Shown: positions 25,161 to 34,567, counted from the first letter of the stretch. The stretch is DNA of 64,000 bases from an uncultured Muribaculaceae bacterium (GCA_905233915.1 CAJOFM010000010.1:1-64000); one strand, 5' to 3'. Notes: generated by a model not told the origin, from the letters alone. Numbers and translations are program-made.

Positions 25161-28100
25161 ATGAAAAAGATATTATTACTTGCCGTAGCCGCCATCATGG
25201 CAGCAGGCGTGATGCAGGCCAAGACCGCCGATGAGATCCGAATCTATCTGAACCCGGGACACGGCAGCTGGGGTCCCAATGACCGCCCGATGGCTACCAT
25301 TCCCTATCCAATGCTTCCCGAGACCGGACGTCCTGACACCTGTGGCTTCTATGAGAGCAATACCAACTTGTGGAAGTCCTTACAGACCCGCGCCACCCTT
25401 ATTAAGATGGGTGTGAAGTCAGAGAACATCACCATGTCGAGATGGTTTAACGGGCCTTACCCGTACGTGAGTGGTGCGCCCGATGCCGAGATTTATAACC
25501 GTCCCTTGTCAGAGATCTGCGAGGAGGTGGAAGTAGGCAACTATGACATGTTCCTGTCGCACCACTCCAATGCAAGCACCGACGGCACTGCCACCAACTA
25601 CCCGCTAATGCTCTATCGCGGAAATGACGGTGAAGGCGGTGATCTTGCTCCTGGAAGCCGTGCAATGGCAGCCGCATGCTGGCCACTGTTCTATACCAAC
25701 GAGATTGACCCGATGAACTATTACAGCCCGACAAGTCCCAACATTCGTGGCGACATCAATTTCTATGGCAGTTCATCGACCCGCACCGACCCCAACACGG
25801 GCAAACAGTACACTGGCTACCTGGGCGTGCTCAAACATGGCGCACCCGGCTTCCTGGTAGAAGGCTATTTCCACACCTATCAGCCCGCACGTCACCGTGC
25901 GCTCAATGAGGATTATTGCCATCAGGAAGGTATCCGCATTGCTCGCGGTATTGGCCAATACTTTGGACTGGAGCCCGAGAGCACCGGTTATATCATGGGC
26001 ACCGTTAAAGATGTCCACAATCACCTTGTTCATAACCTGTACAAGTACAGCGCTGGCACGATGGACCAGTGGGCTCCCGTTGATAATGCTCTCGTAACGC
26101 TCTACAAGGACGGCGCTGCAGTGGCTACTTACACGACCGATACGTTGAAGAACGGCGTGTTCGTGTTTGAGAACCTGGAGCCCGGTAACTACAAGCTAGG
26201 TATTGAAGCCGAGGGTTACAAACCCCTGGGTGAATATACCGGTGCAACCGTTGACGGACAATGGCAAGAGTTGATTGCCAAGGCTTCGGGTGACATCGTT
26301 GTCGAGGCCAACAAGACCTCCTATGCTGTCCCCATGCTCGAAAGAACGGATTATGTCATTCCCGAGGACTTGTACCAGAACTATCCTGAACCTGAGCTGC
26401 CTGGCTATGTGGCCGCACCCCAGAAACTCGTCTTGACCCGTGATGAGGGCACAGAGTATGATTTGGAGGGTAGCATCAAGCGCATGCTGGTTCGCGGTGA
26501 CAGCACAGTTGTGCTCACTGCTGCCGAGGACGGAACTCCTCACGTTTACCTCATCGACAACGTCAATAAAGTGCTCATCAAGGAATTAAGCATCGAGGGT
26601 ATTGCTCCTGCAGAACCTGATAATGCCGGTTTCTATAGCCGCTTAAACGACATCTGCTTCACTGCCGACAACCTGCTTGTGGGCATGAACAGCGTGATGA
26701 CCCAGTACGGTGACGGACAGGTTGACGAGGGCTTCACCCGTGGCACCCTGCGCCTGTTCAAGTGGGCAGACTTTGACAGCAACCCCGTTGAATGGGTGAA
26801 CACTCAGAGTTCGGCCAACTTCTACCGTTATCGTCCGCAGTCACTCGCCATCGACGGTGGCTCTGATGACTGCATTGTAACCATCATTGGCACCAATGCC
26901 AGCAGCACAGTAGGCGGCATGAGGTTCTTGAAACTGGCTATCGCCAATAACCAGATCACCAGCACTATCTACACCGAGAAGACCATCAGTGCCGGCAGCA
27001 ACTTCACGTTGCCCAAGATTGGTGAGCCAGTTTTGACCCTGTCGCCGCGCAGTGATGATAACGTTGTGCTCGATGGTAACAAGATCATGCCGTTCGAGGT
27101 GATTACCGCCTCGGCTAATGGCGTTGACAGCGAGGTTGCCGGTCGCTTTGAGAGTAATGAAGCCGACACTGCTGCTGTAGGCGTTTCGTTCTTCAAGTAT
27201 GCTCAGCATCAGTTCATGGTGACGCCCTACATGGCCGAAACGGCCGTTGCCGGTATCAAGCTGTATGACATCACCTCCGGTATGGATCAGGCAGCCCTGG
27301 TAGCCACCACCAATACCGACCTTGACCCGCTGCCTTGCCAGTTCATGGCCACTGGAGCTGCAGTCAAGAATGAGAACATCTATCTCTATTTGATGCAGGA
27401 CAAGACTATCACCAAGTGGCAGGCCCTACCCGATGATCAGCCTGCGGTTCCTGGCATCTTTGCCTATGGCTTATCGTCCAATGATGTTGACGGCGCATTT
27501 GAGTTCTCATTCAATGCCAATGACAATGCTGAACGCGCTTACATCACCTTCTATGACATGGATGGTAACGAATTGGGTACCATCGAGGTGCCTGATGTAA
27601 AGCAAGGCGAGAACACCATTCAGATCAGCTATGACCAGTTGCCTGCCGAGCCTGGAACTGAGTTGACATGGGAGGTTACCCTCGAGGGTGAGAACATCAC
27701 CACCATCAAGCGTATCAACCCCACTGGCCAGAATTATGGTGGCCAGCTGTTTGTTGCTGTCGACAAGTCGCCCGAAAGCCCCATGATGGGTACCATCTAC
27801 GTTGGTAACCGCACGGGTAGCTCAGCCGCAACCAATGGCGTTTACGTTTGTGACGTGATGGGTATGCGCGTGACCGATGACCTGTACCGTGGCGGCCACA
27901 ACTGGGGCAGCAACTATCGCATGGCAGTTGATGCTCAGGGCAAGCTCTACGTTCCCGACTGGGGTGATGGCGCTTCAGGCGTTTATATCGCCGATCCCAT
28001 GAACATGGATGGAACCTGGACTGAGTTCTTCATCGGCAACCGCAACAGCGATGGTCTCATTATCAATAATGGTCAGAATGTCGGTTCTTCGACACCTGGT

Positions 28101-28886
28101 GTAGCCATTGGTGGTAAGGGTGCCGACACCAAACTGTATGTTTATCTTGAGGACTTTGGCAATGGTGTTGGCGTATATAACATCGGCCAGCCCGACGGTA
28201 GCATCGTTGATACCTGGTCAACCGCTCCCAACCAGTACTTTGATGTGGGCGCATGGCAGCTGAACACCAACGGCAATGTAATGGCTGACGCTGCTGGCCG
28301 TGGTGTATGGATTTCGCAATACCGCAGTGCCGGCAACAACACCGCCGGTGTTCCCTCGCTCATGTTTGTTGACAGTGAGGGCAATGTGACCTTCAACTCA
28401 GGTCGCTCGCCCTATATCGACATGCTCAACGGCAGCGAACGTGCAGGCTTTGCCGTGAATGATGCCGCCGACATGCTTGTTGTTAACGACGGTAGCGGTG
28501 TGCTGCAGTTCTATGACCTGACTTGGGAGGGCACGACGCCTGACATCTCGCCCAAGTTCTCTTACAAGTGCGACGCCATCAATGCCGCTGGCTCCATCTT
28601 CCAGATGGGATTTGACTACGCTGGCAACCTGGTATGCGCTGGTAGCAATATCGGTATCTACTCACTGCCCACCGATGAAAACATCCACACCACTCCCGCT
28701 TGCGGTGATGGTGCCATCATCAAGGTGCCCGCTGCAGTCGACGAGACCTATGTGGACAAGATTGTCGTGAGTGAGCGCTACTATGACATCCGCGGTATCG
28801 AGTACAGCCAGCCTGTCCAGGGCGTGAACATCATTGTTCGCACCTATAGTGACGGCTCGACCCGCAGCTTCAAGGTCATCAAGTAA
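25161..28886 (+). CDS. Large exported N-acetylmuramoyl-L-alanine amidase-like protein with C-terminal propeller
   Basis: A 1241-residue protein with signal peptide MKKILLLAVAAIMAAGVMQA. Residues 25-265 form an Amidase_3-like zinc domain: YLNPGHG (His34), GFYESN (Glu65) and LSHHSNAS (His134/135) as likely zinc ligands, and LVEGYF (Glu234) as the likely catalytic Glu. A carboxypeptidase-regulatory-like domain follows (about 280-365), then long beta-rich propeller-like repeats. The last 33 residues (YYDIRGIEYSQP, GVNIIVRTYSDG, SFKVIK) look like the C-terminal tail of Bacteroidales exported proteins. ATG 25161 is chosen because it starts the signal peptide; ATGs at 25149 and 25152 overlap the previous stop. 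It may cleave peptidoglycan. The function of the large propeller part is unknown. Confidence 0.8.
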   Translation: MKKILLLAVAAIMAAGVMQAKTADEIRIYLNPGHGSWGPNDRPMATIPYPMLPETGRPDTCGFYESNTNLWKSLQTRATLIKMGVKSENITMSRWFNGPYPYVSGAPDAEIYNRPLSEICEEVEVGNYDMFLSHHSNASTDGTATNYPLMLYRGNDGEGGDLAPGSRAMAAACWPLFYTNEIDPMNYYSPTSPNIRGDINFYGSSSTRTDPNTGKQYTGYLGVLKHGAPGFLVEGYFHTYQPARHRALNEDYCHQEGIRIARGIGQYFGLEPESTGYIMGTVKDVHNHLVHNLYKYSAGTMDQWAPVDNALVTLYKDGAAVATYTTDTLKNGVFVFENLEPGNYKLGIEAEGYKPLGEYTGATVDGQWQELIAKASGDIVVEANKTSYAVPMLERTDYVIPEDLYQNYPEPELPGYVAAPQKLVLTRDEGTEYDLEGSIKRMLVRGDSTVVLTAAEDGTPHVYLIDNVNKVLIKELSIEGIAPAEPDNAGFYSRLNDICFTADNLLVGMNSVMTQYGDGQVDEGFTRGTLRLFKWADFDSNPVEWVNTQSSANFYRYRPQSLAIDGGSDDCIVTIIGTNASSTVGGMRFLKLAIANNQITSTIYTEKTISAGSNFTLPKIGEPVLTLSPRSDDNVVLDGNKIMPFEVITASANGVDSEVAGRFESNEADTAAVGVSFFKYAQHQFMVTPYMAETAVAGIKLYDITSGMDQAALVATTNTDLDPLPCQFMATGAAVKNENIYLYLMQDKTITKWQALPDDQPAVPGIFAYGLSSNDVDGAFEFSFNANDNAERAYITFYDMDGNELGTIEVPDVKQGENTIQISYDQLPAEPGTELTWEVTLEGENITTIKRINPTGQNYGGQLFVAVDKSPESPMMGTIYVGNRTGSSAATNGVYVCDVMGMRVTDDLYRGGHNWGSNYRMAVDAQGKLYVPDWGDGASGVYIADPMNMDGTWTEFFIGNRNSDGLIINNGQNVGSSTPGVAIGGKGADTKLYVYLEDFGNGVGVYNIGQPDGSIVDTWSTAPNQYFDVGAWQLNTNGNVMADAAGRGVWISQYRSAGNNTAGVPSLMFVDSEGNVTFNSGRSPYIDMLNGSERAGFAVNDAADMLVVNDGSGVLQFYDLTWEGTTPDISPKFSYKCDAINAAGSIFQMGFDYAGNLVCAGSNIGIYSLPTDENIHTTPACGDGAIIKVPAAVDETYVDKIVVSERYYDIRGIEYSQPVQGVNIIVRTYSDGSTRSFKVIK

Positions 28887-28919
28887 AAACAAGGGCAAGA
28901 ACAGCCTTTCCTATTAACT

Positions 28920-28946
28920 AAGCGGCTCGACATCCTCGGGCCGCTT
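28920..28946 (+). terminator. Terminator of the amidase-like gene
   Basis: AAGCGGC pairs with GCCGCTT around a 13-base loop; GTTTTGTTATTTTT follows. Confidence 0.75.
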
Positions 28947-29005
28947 GTTTTGTTATTTTTATATAAATGATGATTGGCCATGAGCAGTAATTCGACGGTT
29001 TTTTG

Positions 29006-29013
29006 TACCTTTG
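29006..29013 (+). promoter_or_regulatory. -7 box of lon
   Basis: TACCTTTG, 49 nt before the ATG of lon. No heat-shock-type element was recognised. Confidence 0.6.
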
Positions 29014-29062
29014 GAATCCTATTTGCGACTAGCAATAACATATACTAGATTTAAAACTGAAA

Positions 29063-31507
29063 ATGATAGATTTTTTAGACAATATAGATGCCGAAATGAG
29101 CGATGGTGCTGCACATGTGGTACCCATCATTACCGAGATACACGAAGTGGGTGACGGCACTGGAATTCAGGACAATAACGCCGACGACATCCCTATTTTG
29201 CCTTTGCGCAACATGGTGTTGTTCCCCTCGATGACCATGCCTGTGAGCATTGGTCGTGAGAAATCGATGCGCCTGATTAAGGATGCCGAGGAAGGACACT
29301 CTGCCATTGCTGTTTTCTGCCAGATTGACAGTCATATCGAGGACCCCAAAGAAAAAGACCTGTATCACACGGGAACCATTGCAAACATTATCAAGGTGCT
29401 TGAGTTGCCTGATGGCTCAACGAACGTGATTCTGCAGGGCCGTTCTTCGTGCCGCCTCGAGAACGTGGCACAGGTAACCCCCTACCTGCGCGGATCGGTG
29501 ACGCTTGTTGAAGAGAAATTACCGCTGGCTGGTGACAAAGAGTTTGAGGTGCTGATGCAATCTATTGGAGAGGTGACCCTGCGCATGCTGCGTAACATGG
29601 GTCCCAACGGCCGTGAATTGGCATTTGCGATGAAGAACATCGACAATCCCATGTACTTGATGAACTTCCTGGCCACCAATATCGCCTTTGACCCTGACCA
29701 GAAGCAACACATGCTGGAGGAACGTGACATGAAAAAGAGAGGCTACCTGTTGTTTGCTTTGCTTACACGCGAAGAGCAATTGGTGGAAATCAAGGCCAAC
29801 ATCCAGTCACGCACCCGGGAAGAACTGTCACAGCAGCAACGCGACCATTTCCTGCAGCAGCAGATTCGCACCATCCAGGAGGAACTGGGCACCGATGTTG
29901 ATGACATCGAGGAACTGCAGGAGCGCGGCAGCAAGATGAAGTGGAACGAGAGCGTGCAGCGGCAATTTGAAAAGGAATTGCGTAAACTGGAACGCCTTAA
30001 CCCACAGACCCCTGACTACTCGGTGCAGTATGCCTATCTTGACAACATGCTCAATCTGCCGTGGGACACCTATACTGAGGAAAATTTTGACCTGAAGAAG
30101 GTGGAAGAAAAGCTCAACCAAGACCATTACGGTCTGGAGAAGGTAAAAGACCGCATTCTTGAGCACCTGTCAGTGTTGAAACTGCGTGGCGACCTCAAGG
30201 CGCCCATCCTGTGCCTGTACGGTCCTCCGGGTGTAGGCAAGACTTCACTGGGCAAATCGATTGCCGACGCCCTGCATCGTGAGTATGCCCGCATCTCGCT
30301 GGGTGGACTGCATGACGAGGCCGAGATACGCGGTCACCGCCGCACCTACATTGGCGCGATGCCTGGACGCATCATCGCCGCGTTGGCTAAATGCGGTACA
30401 GGCAATCCCGTCATTGTGCTTGATGAGATCGACAAGGTGGGTCAGGACTTCAAAGGTGATCCCTCCTCGGCGTTGCTTGAGGTGCTCGACCCCGAACAGA
30501 ACAGTCATTTCCATGACAATTACTTGGACATAGACTATGACTTGTCAAAGATTCTGTTTATTGCCACTGCCAACAGTTTGGCAACCGTGAGCCGTCCCCT
30601 GCTCGACCGCATGGAAGTCATCGAGATTACGGGCTACATTCCTGAGGAGAAACTGGAAATCGCTAAGCGACACCTCATCCCCAAACAGTTGGAAGAGAAC
30701 GGTTTCAAGAAGAACGAAATCAAGATGGGCAAGCAAGTCATCCTAAAAATCATTGATGACTACACACGTGAGAGCGGTGTGCGCCAGCTTGAAAAGAAAA
30801 TAGCGACCGTACTGCGACGCGTGGCCCGTCACAAGGCTAGTGGTGATCCCTACCCCACTAGCATAAAAGTGGAGGATCTGAAAGAGTATCTGGGCGCTCC
30901 CGATTACAGCCGTGACAAGTACGAGGGTAACGAGTTTGCCGGTGTGGTTACGGGATTGGCTTGGACTGCCGTTGGTGGTGAAATCCTGTTTGTTGAATCA
31001 TCCCTGGCCCGAGGTAAGGGCGAGAAGCTCACCTTGACTGGTAATCTAGGTGATGTAATGAAGGAATCGGCTGTTATAGCGTTGCAATACCTACGTTCGC
31101 ATTGCTCTCTGCTGGGGATAGACCCCGAACTGTTTGACAAGTACAATGTCCATATCCATGTGCCCGAAGGCGCCATCCCCAAAGATGGCCCGTCGGCAGG
31201 TGTGACGATGGTGACCTCCCTGGCATCCTCGTTTACCCAGCGTAAGGTTAAAGACCACCTGGCCATGACCGGTGAAATCACCTTGCGTGGTAAGGTGCTT
31301 CCTGTGGGCGGCATCAAGGAGAAAATTCTTGCTGCCAAACGAGCCGGCATCAAGGACATCATCCTGTGCAAAGACAACAAGAAGGATATTGATGAAATCA
31401 ACGAAATCTACCTCAAGGGCTTGACGTTCCACTTCGTCAATACCATTAAGGAAGTGCTTGACCTGGCATTGCTTCCCGAGAAAGTCAAGGATGCCATAGA
31501 GCTGTAG
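29063..31507 (+). CDS. lon: ATP-dependent protease Lon (La)
   Basis: An 814-residue cytosolic AAA+ serine protease that degrades damaged and regulatory proteins. The N-terminal substrate-binding domain begins near residue 44 (DIPILPLRNMVLFPSMTMPV). Walker A GPPGVGKT is at 387-394 and Walker B VIVLDEIDK follows. The protease domain has KDGPSAG with catalytic Ser711 and GGIKEK with catalytic Lys754, spaced 43 residues apart as in E. coli Lon. The 44-residue acidic N-terminal extension is typical of Bacteroidetes Lon. It is monocistronic with its own promoter and a strong terminator. Confidence 0.97.
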   Translation: MIDFLDNIDAEMSDGAAHVVPIITEIHEVGDGTGIQDNNADDIPILPLRNMVLFPSMTMPVSIGREKSMRLIKDAEEGHSAIAVFCQIDSHIEDPKEKDLYHTGTIANIIKVLELPDGSTNVILQGRSSCRLENVAQVTPYLRGSVTLVEEKLPLAGDKEFEVLMQSIGEVTLRMLRNMGPNGRELAFAMKNIDNPMYLMNFLATNIAFDPDQKQHMLEERDMKKRGYLLFALLTREEQLVEIKANIQSRTREELSQQQRDHFLQQQIRTIQEELGTDVDDIEELQERGSKMKWNESVQRQFEKELRKLERLNPQTPDYSVQYAYLDNMLNLPWDTYTEENFDLKKVEEKLNQDHYGLEKVKDRILEHLSVLKLRGDLKAPILCLYGPPGVGKTSLGKSIADALHREYARISLGGLHDEAEIRGHRRTYIGAMPGRIIAALAKCGTGNPVIVLDEIDKVGQDFKGDPSSALLEVLDPEQNSHFHDNYLDIDYDLSKILFIATANSLATVSRPLLDRMEVIEITGYIPEEKLEIAKRHLIPKQLEENGFKKNEIKMGKQVILKIIDDYTRESGVRQLEKKIATVLRRVARHKASGDPYPTSIKVEDLKEYLGAPDYSRDKYEGNEFAGVVTGLAWTAVGGEILFVESSLARGKGEKLTLTGNLGDVMKESAVIALQYLRSHCSLLGIDPELFDKYNVHIHVPEGAIPKDGPSAGVTMVTSLASSFTQRKVKDHLAMTGEITLRGKVLPVGGIKEKILAAKRAGIKDIILCKDNKKDIDEINEIYLKGLTFHFVNTIKEVLDLALLPEKVKDAIEL

Positions 31508-31525
31508 CTCAATGTCCCAATATAA

Positions 31526-31559
31526 AGCGGCGGCCTGTTGATGTCAACGGGTCGCCGCT
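31526..31559. terminator. Bidirectional terminator between lon and luxS
   Basis: AGCGGCGGCC pairs with GGTCGCCGCT, with an inner GTTGA/TCAAC stem. T-rich bases follow on both strands (ATTATTGTAT on plus, TTTATATT on minus), so it can serve both convergent genes. Confidence 0.75.
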
Positions 31560-31578
31560 ATTATTGTATCAAAATGTA

Positions 31579-32064
31579 TCAATCCTCGGGATAAATGAGA
31601 TTTTGAGGTTGAATATTCTGGAGAACTTCAATATAATACTTGCGGGCCTCCCACTTGGCCATGGGCAGGTTGTTGAGCATATAGTTGCCACAATCATGGG
31701 CATTGGCACCCGGGATTTCGCCATCAAAGTCGGCAATCCATTGGAAGAGCTTCTGCATCAGCGGCACAATGTCTTTGCTTTCAAGGTTGCCCTTGAGCAA
31801 CAGATAGTTGCCGGTGCAGCAACCCATGGGTCCCCAATATACCACCTTGTCACCCCATTGCGGGTGGTTGCGCAAGTAGGTGGCTGCCAGATGCTCAATC
31901 GTGTGAAGTGCGCTCTGACTCACTGCGGGCTCACGGTTGGGCAACTTCATGCGGATGTCAAAAGTGGTCACTACATCCCCACCCTCCAAATAGTCTTTGC
32001 GTGAAACATAAATGCCACGCAACAACCGGGTGTGGTCAATCTTGAAACTAGCGATTTTCTCCAT
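31579..32064 (-). CDS. luxS: S-ribosylhomocysteine lyase LuxS
   Basis: A 161-residue metalloenzyme that splits S-ribosylhomocysteine into homocysteine and DPD, the precursor of autoinducer AI-2. Metal ligands are His54 and His58 in HTIEHLAA (with catalytic Glu57) and Cys125 in NAHDCGNY. The catalytic cysteine lies in GPMGCCTGNY (82-83). It follows mtnN by 51 bp on the same strand. The two enzymes catalyse consecutive steps of the activated methyl cycle, which is also where the many SAM-dependent corrin methylases of this window send their product. Confidence 0.97.
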   Translation of the reverse strand: MEKIASFKIDHTRLLRGIYVSRKDYLEGGDVVTTFDIRMKLPNREPAVSQSALHTIEHLAATYLRNHPQWGDKVVYWGPMGCCTGNYLLLKGNLESKDIVPLMQKLFQWIADFDGEIPGANAHDCGNYMLNNLPMAKWEARKYYIEVLQNIQPQNLIYPED

Positions 32065-32115
32065 AATATAAAAACTACGAATTATACGAATTTAACTAAC
32101 TGGCATCCGCCTTCA

Positions 32116-32793
32116 TTATAGACTATTGATGAGTTCCTTGAGAAGCATGAAGGTCTCTTGCGGTGCGTCATTCCAGAAATCGAGGTACTGACGCGTGTTG
32201 TCGTGGCTGGCACCGGGTGAGTCGCTGATGACACGCAAGGCCAGGAACGGCACCTTACTCAGGTAGCACACCTGTGCAATAGCTCCTGATTCCATATCCA
32301 CGGCCAAAGCTTCAGGGAAGTCACCCTTAATGCGGCTCACTTGTTCCATGGTGTCAATGAACTGGTCTCCGGAGCAGATTAGTCCTGTGTGGATACCGTC
32401 ACGGGCAGGCACGAGGTCAAGCAGGCGTTTGGATCCCTCGAAATAGAGCGGGAGGCCTTGAACCCTGCCAATCTCGCTCTCGGGTCCGCACCACACGTCA
32501 TGGTAGGCCACACAGGTTCCTGCCACCACGTCCATTACAGCAACCGATTGGTCAGCACCACCGGCGACACCACTGTTAATCACGTAATCGGGCAAAAAAG
32601 AGTTGACGAGCGTCAGGGTTCCCATGGCAGCATTGACCTTGCCAATACCGCACTGCATCACCATCACATCATGCTTGCCCACCTTGCCGCGGTGAAACTC
32701 AAAGCCACCCATGCGGCTCTCTTCACTATTCTGTAGCAACGGCAACAGCAAATCAAGCTCCTTGCGCATCGCCACGATAATTCCAATTTTCAT
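32116..32793 (-). CDS. mtnN: 5'-methylthioadenosine/S-adenosylhomocysteine nucleosidase
   Basis: A 225-residue cytosolic hydrolase that cuts adenine from methylthioadenosine and S-adenosylhomocysteine. It has the N-terminal KIGIIVAMRKELDLLL with Glu12, the phosphorylase-fold GIGKVNAAMGT, AVDMESGAIAQVCY (purine- and ribose-contacting Met-Glu) and RVISDSPG with the catalytic Asp. It produces S-ribosylhomocysteine for LuxS, encoded directly downstream. Promoter box TAATTTTG lies 26 nt upstream. Confidence 0.95.
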   Translation of the reverse strand: MKIGIIVAMRKELDLLLPLLQNSEESRMGGFEFHRGKVGKHDVMVMQCGIGKVNAAMGTLTLVNSFLPDYVINSGVAGGADQSVAVMDVVAGTCVAYHDVWCGPESEIGRVQGLPLYFEGSKRLLDLVPARDGIHTGLICSGDQFIDTMEQVSRIKGDFPEALAVDMESGAIAQVCYLSKVPFLALRVISDSPGASHDNTRQYLDFWNDAPQETFMLLKELINSL

Positions 32794-32818
32794 TTTTTCT
32801 TTTTTTGAATCTACACGA

Positions 32819-32826
32819 CAAAATTA
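32819..32826 (-). promoter_or_regulatory. -7 box of mtnN-luxS
   Basis: Minus strand reads TAATTTTG, 25 nt before the mtnN ATG. Divergent from the DUF1893 promoter. Confidence 0.5.
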
Positions 32827-32847
32827 CACATTTTTCCCGAATTACAC

Positions 32848-32855
32848 TATCTTTG
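32848..32855 (+). promoter_or_regulatory. -7 box of the DUF1893 gene, directly at the start codon
   Basis: TATCTTTG ends 4 nt before the ATG at 32860, the same geometry as cobS; suggests a leaderless mRNA. Confidence 0.55.
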
Positions 32856-32859
32856 CCAC

Positions 32860-33270
32860 ATGAAACAGTTGATAGACATACTTCACAATGAAGGATTGAC
32901 CCTCGTTATCAAGAGTGGCGATGGTGAGATTAGACGTTTCACTGGGCGTGGCGTAAAAGATTTATTGATGCTCGCGGTTGAGCATCAAGAAGTGCTAAAA
33001 GGTGCTCTCATTGCTGACAAAGCGGTGGGCAAAGCGGCGGCAGCTTGCATGGTCGTGGGCGGCATCAAGCGGGTGCATGCCGATGTGATGAGTGAACCGG
33101 CATTGGCGTTGCTGCAAGATCATGGAATCATTGCTGAATACGGGCAACTTGTGGACCACATCATCAACCGCGACGGTACTGACTGGTGTCCCATGGAGAA
33201 GCTTAGCCGTGATGAGAATAATCCTGCCGCTATTGTCGCGCGAATCCAGGATTTTTTTCAATCGCATTAA
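32860..33270 (+). CDS. DUF1893 domain protein (cytidine-deaminase-like fold)
   Basis: A 136-residue cytosolic protein. GALIADKAVGKAAAACMVVGGIKRVHADVMSE matches the DUF1893 core, and residues 6-40 (ILHNEGLTLVIKSGDGEIRRFTGRGVKDLL) its N-terminal part. DUF1893 is structurally related to cytidine deaminases, but the zinc motifs (HAE, PCxxC) are absent here, so no enzymatic activity can be inferred. It is transcribed alone, from a promoter adjacent to its ATG. Confidence 0.82.
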   Translation: MKQLIDILHNEGLTLVIKSGDGEIRRFTGRGVKDLLMLAVEHQEVLKGALIADKAVGKAAAACMVVGGIKRVHADVMSEPALALLQDHGIIAEYGQLVDHIINRDGTDWCPMEKLSRDENNPAAIVARIQDFFQSH

Positions 33271-33273
33271 AAA

Positions 33274-33299
33274 ACACTGGAGTCATGGGGCTCCAGTGT
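33274..33299 (-). terminator. Terminator hairpin with a T tract on the minus strand (prfA)
   Basis: ACACTGGAG and CTCCAGTGT form a perfect 9-bp stem. On the minus strand it is followed by TTTTTT, so it should stop prfA transcription, although it lies 140 bp beyond prfA and next to the stop codon of the opposing DUF1893 gene. Confidence 0.6.
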
Positions 33300-33376
33300 A
33301 TCAATAAACATCACTAATTGTTACTGTTGTGTCTCGTGGCTGAACATTTAGATTTTCTGTTATATAGACACATGAG

Positions 33377-33408
33377 AACGCCGTTTTGCAACAACAAAAC
33401 AGCGTTTT
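33377..33408 (+). terminator. Second hairpin, plus orientation
   Basis: AACGCCGTTTTG pairs with CAAAACAGCGTT (one mismatch), followed by TTAACATTACTTT. Weak T tract on the plus strand; could end the DUF1893 transcript. Confidence 0.5.
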
Positions 33409-33438
33409 AACATTACTTTAACCTTATTGGTTATTTCC

Positions 33439-34548
33439 TTACAATTCTGCCTCCTTGAGTTTCTCGGCATTTTCAGCGACAATCAGGTGGTCAATGCAAT
33501 CCTGAATGTCGCCATCCATAAAGGCTGGCAGGTTGTAAATGGTGTAACCGATACGGTGGTCGGTGATACGTCCCTGTGGATAATTGTAAGTACGGATTTT
33601 TGCGGAGCGGTCGCCAGTAGATACAAGCGTTTTACGGCGCGATGCGATATCATCCACATATTTCTGATGCTCGTGGTCATAGATGAACGTGCGCAGGCGT
33701 GCAAGGGCTCTTTCCTTGTTTTTGGGCTGGTCGCGGGTCTCGGTACACTCGATAAGGATTTCCTGTTGCTCGCCCGTATTGGGGTTGGTCCACATGTAAC
33801 GCAGGCGAACACCACTATTCACCTTGTTCACATTCTGACCGCCGGCACCGCCGCTGCGGAACGTATCCCACTTGATTTCGCCTTCATTGATGTGCACGTC
33901 AAATGGCTCAGCCTCGGGCAACACGGCAACGCTGGCGGCGCTGGTGTGCACACGACCCTGCGTCTCGGTGACGGGCACACGCTGCACGCGGTGAACGCCC
34001 GATTCATATTTCAACGTGCCATACACGTTATCGCCCGTGATGCTAAACACGATTTCCTTGAAACCGCCTACGGCTCCTTCGCTGCAAGAGGACATCTGCA
34101 CATTCCAACCCTTGGTCTCGCAATAACGGGTGTACATGCGCGCCAAATCACCAGCGAACAATGCCGCTTCGTCACCTCCAGTACCACCACGGATCTCGAG
34201 TACAACATTCTTGCTGTCCTCGGGGTCCTCGGGTATGAGCAGGAGCTTGATTTCCTCTTCAAGTTTAGGCACCTCTGCCTGGTTGGCCTCGATTTCCTCG
34301 CGAGCCATCGCCCTCAAGTCCTCATCGGTCTCACTATCGAGCACTAATTTGGCTTGCTCAATGTCTTCCAAAAGTTTACGGTAGCGATGGGTTGCATTAA
34401 GCAGGGTTTCAAGACTTTTATATTCTTTTGTCAGCTTGACATATCGTTTCTGGTCTGCGATAACATTGGGGTCTGTAATCAGCGTGCCGATTTCCTCAAA
34501 CCGTGCATCCAGGCCATCAAGGCGTTGTAGCAATGTATTTTCTGCCAT
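33439..34548 (-). CDS. prfA: Peptide chain release factor 1
   Basis: A 369-residue factor that terminates translation at UAA and UAG. The N-terminal helical domain is followed by the stop-codon-recognising domain, with the region around PVTETQGRVHTSAASVAVLPE (the PVT-type tripeptide of RF1). The GGQ loop is in FRSGGAGGQNVNKVNSGVR. Standard length. It is transcribed alone from a TACCTTTG box just upstream. Confidence 0.97.
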   Translation of the reverse strand: MAENTLLQRLDGLDARFEEIGTLITDPNVIADQKRYVKLTKEYKSLETLLNATHRYRKLLEDIEQAKLVLDSETDEDLRAMAREEIEANQAEVPKLEEEIKLLLIPEDPEDSKNVVLEIRGGTGGDEAALFAGDLARMYTRYCETKGWNVQMSSCSEGAVGGFKEIVFSITGDNVYGTLKYESGVHRVQRVPVTETQGRVHTSAASVAVLPEAEPFDVHINEGEIKWDTFRSGGAGGQNVNKVNSGVRLRYMWTNPNTGEQQEILIECTETRDQPKNKERALARLRTFIYDHEHQKYVDDIASRRKTLVSTGDRSAKIRTYNYPQGRITDHRIGYTIYNLPAFMDGDIQDCIDHLIVAENAEKLKEAEL

Positions 34549-34567
34549 ATTGTTTTGAATTTGCCTG

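Noticed and set aside
33427..34347. 306-codon open frame on the plus strand opposite prfA
   Set aside because: It lies entirely within prfA, which has clear release-factor motifs; the antisense frame shows no family motif and is kept open by codon bias of the real gene.
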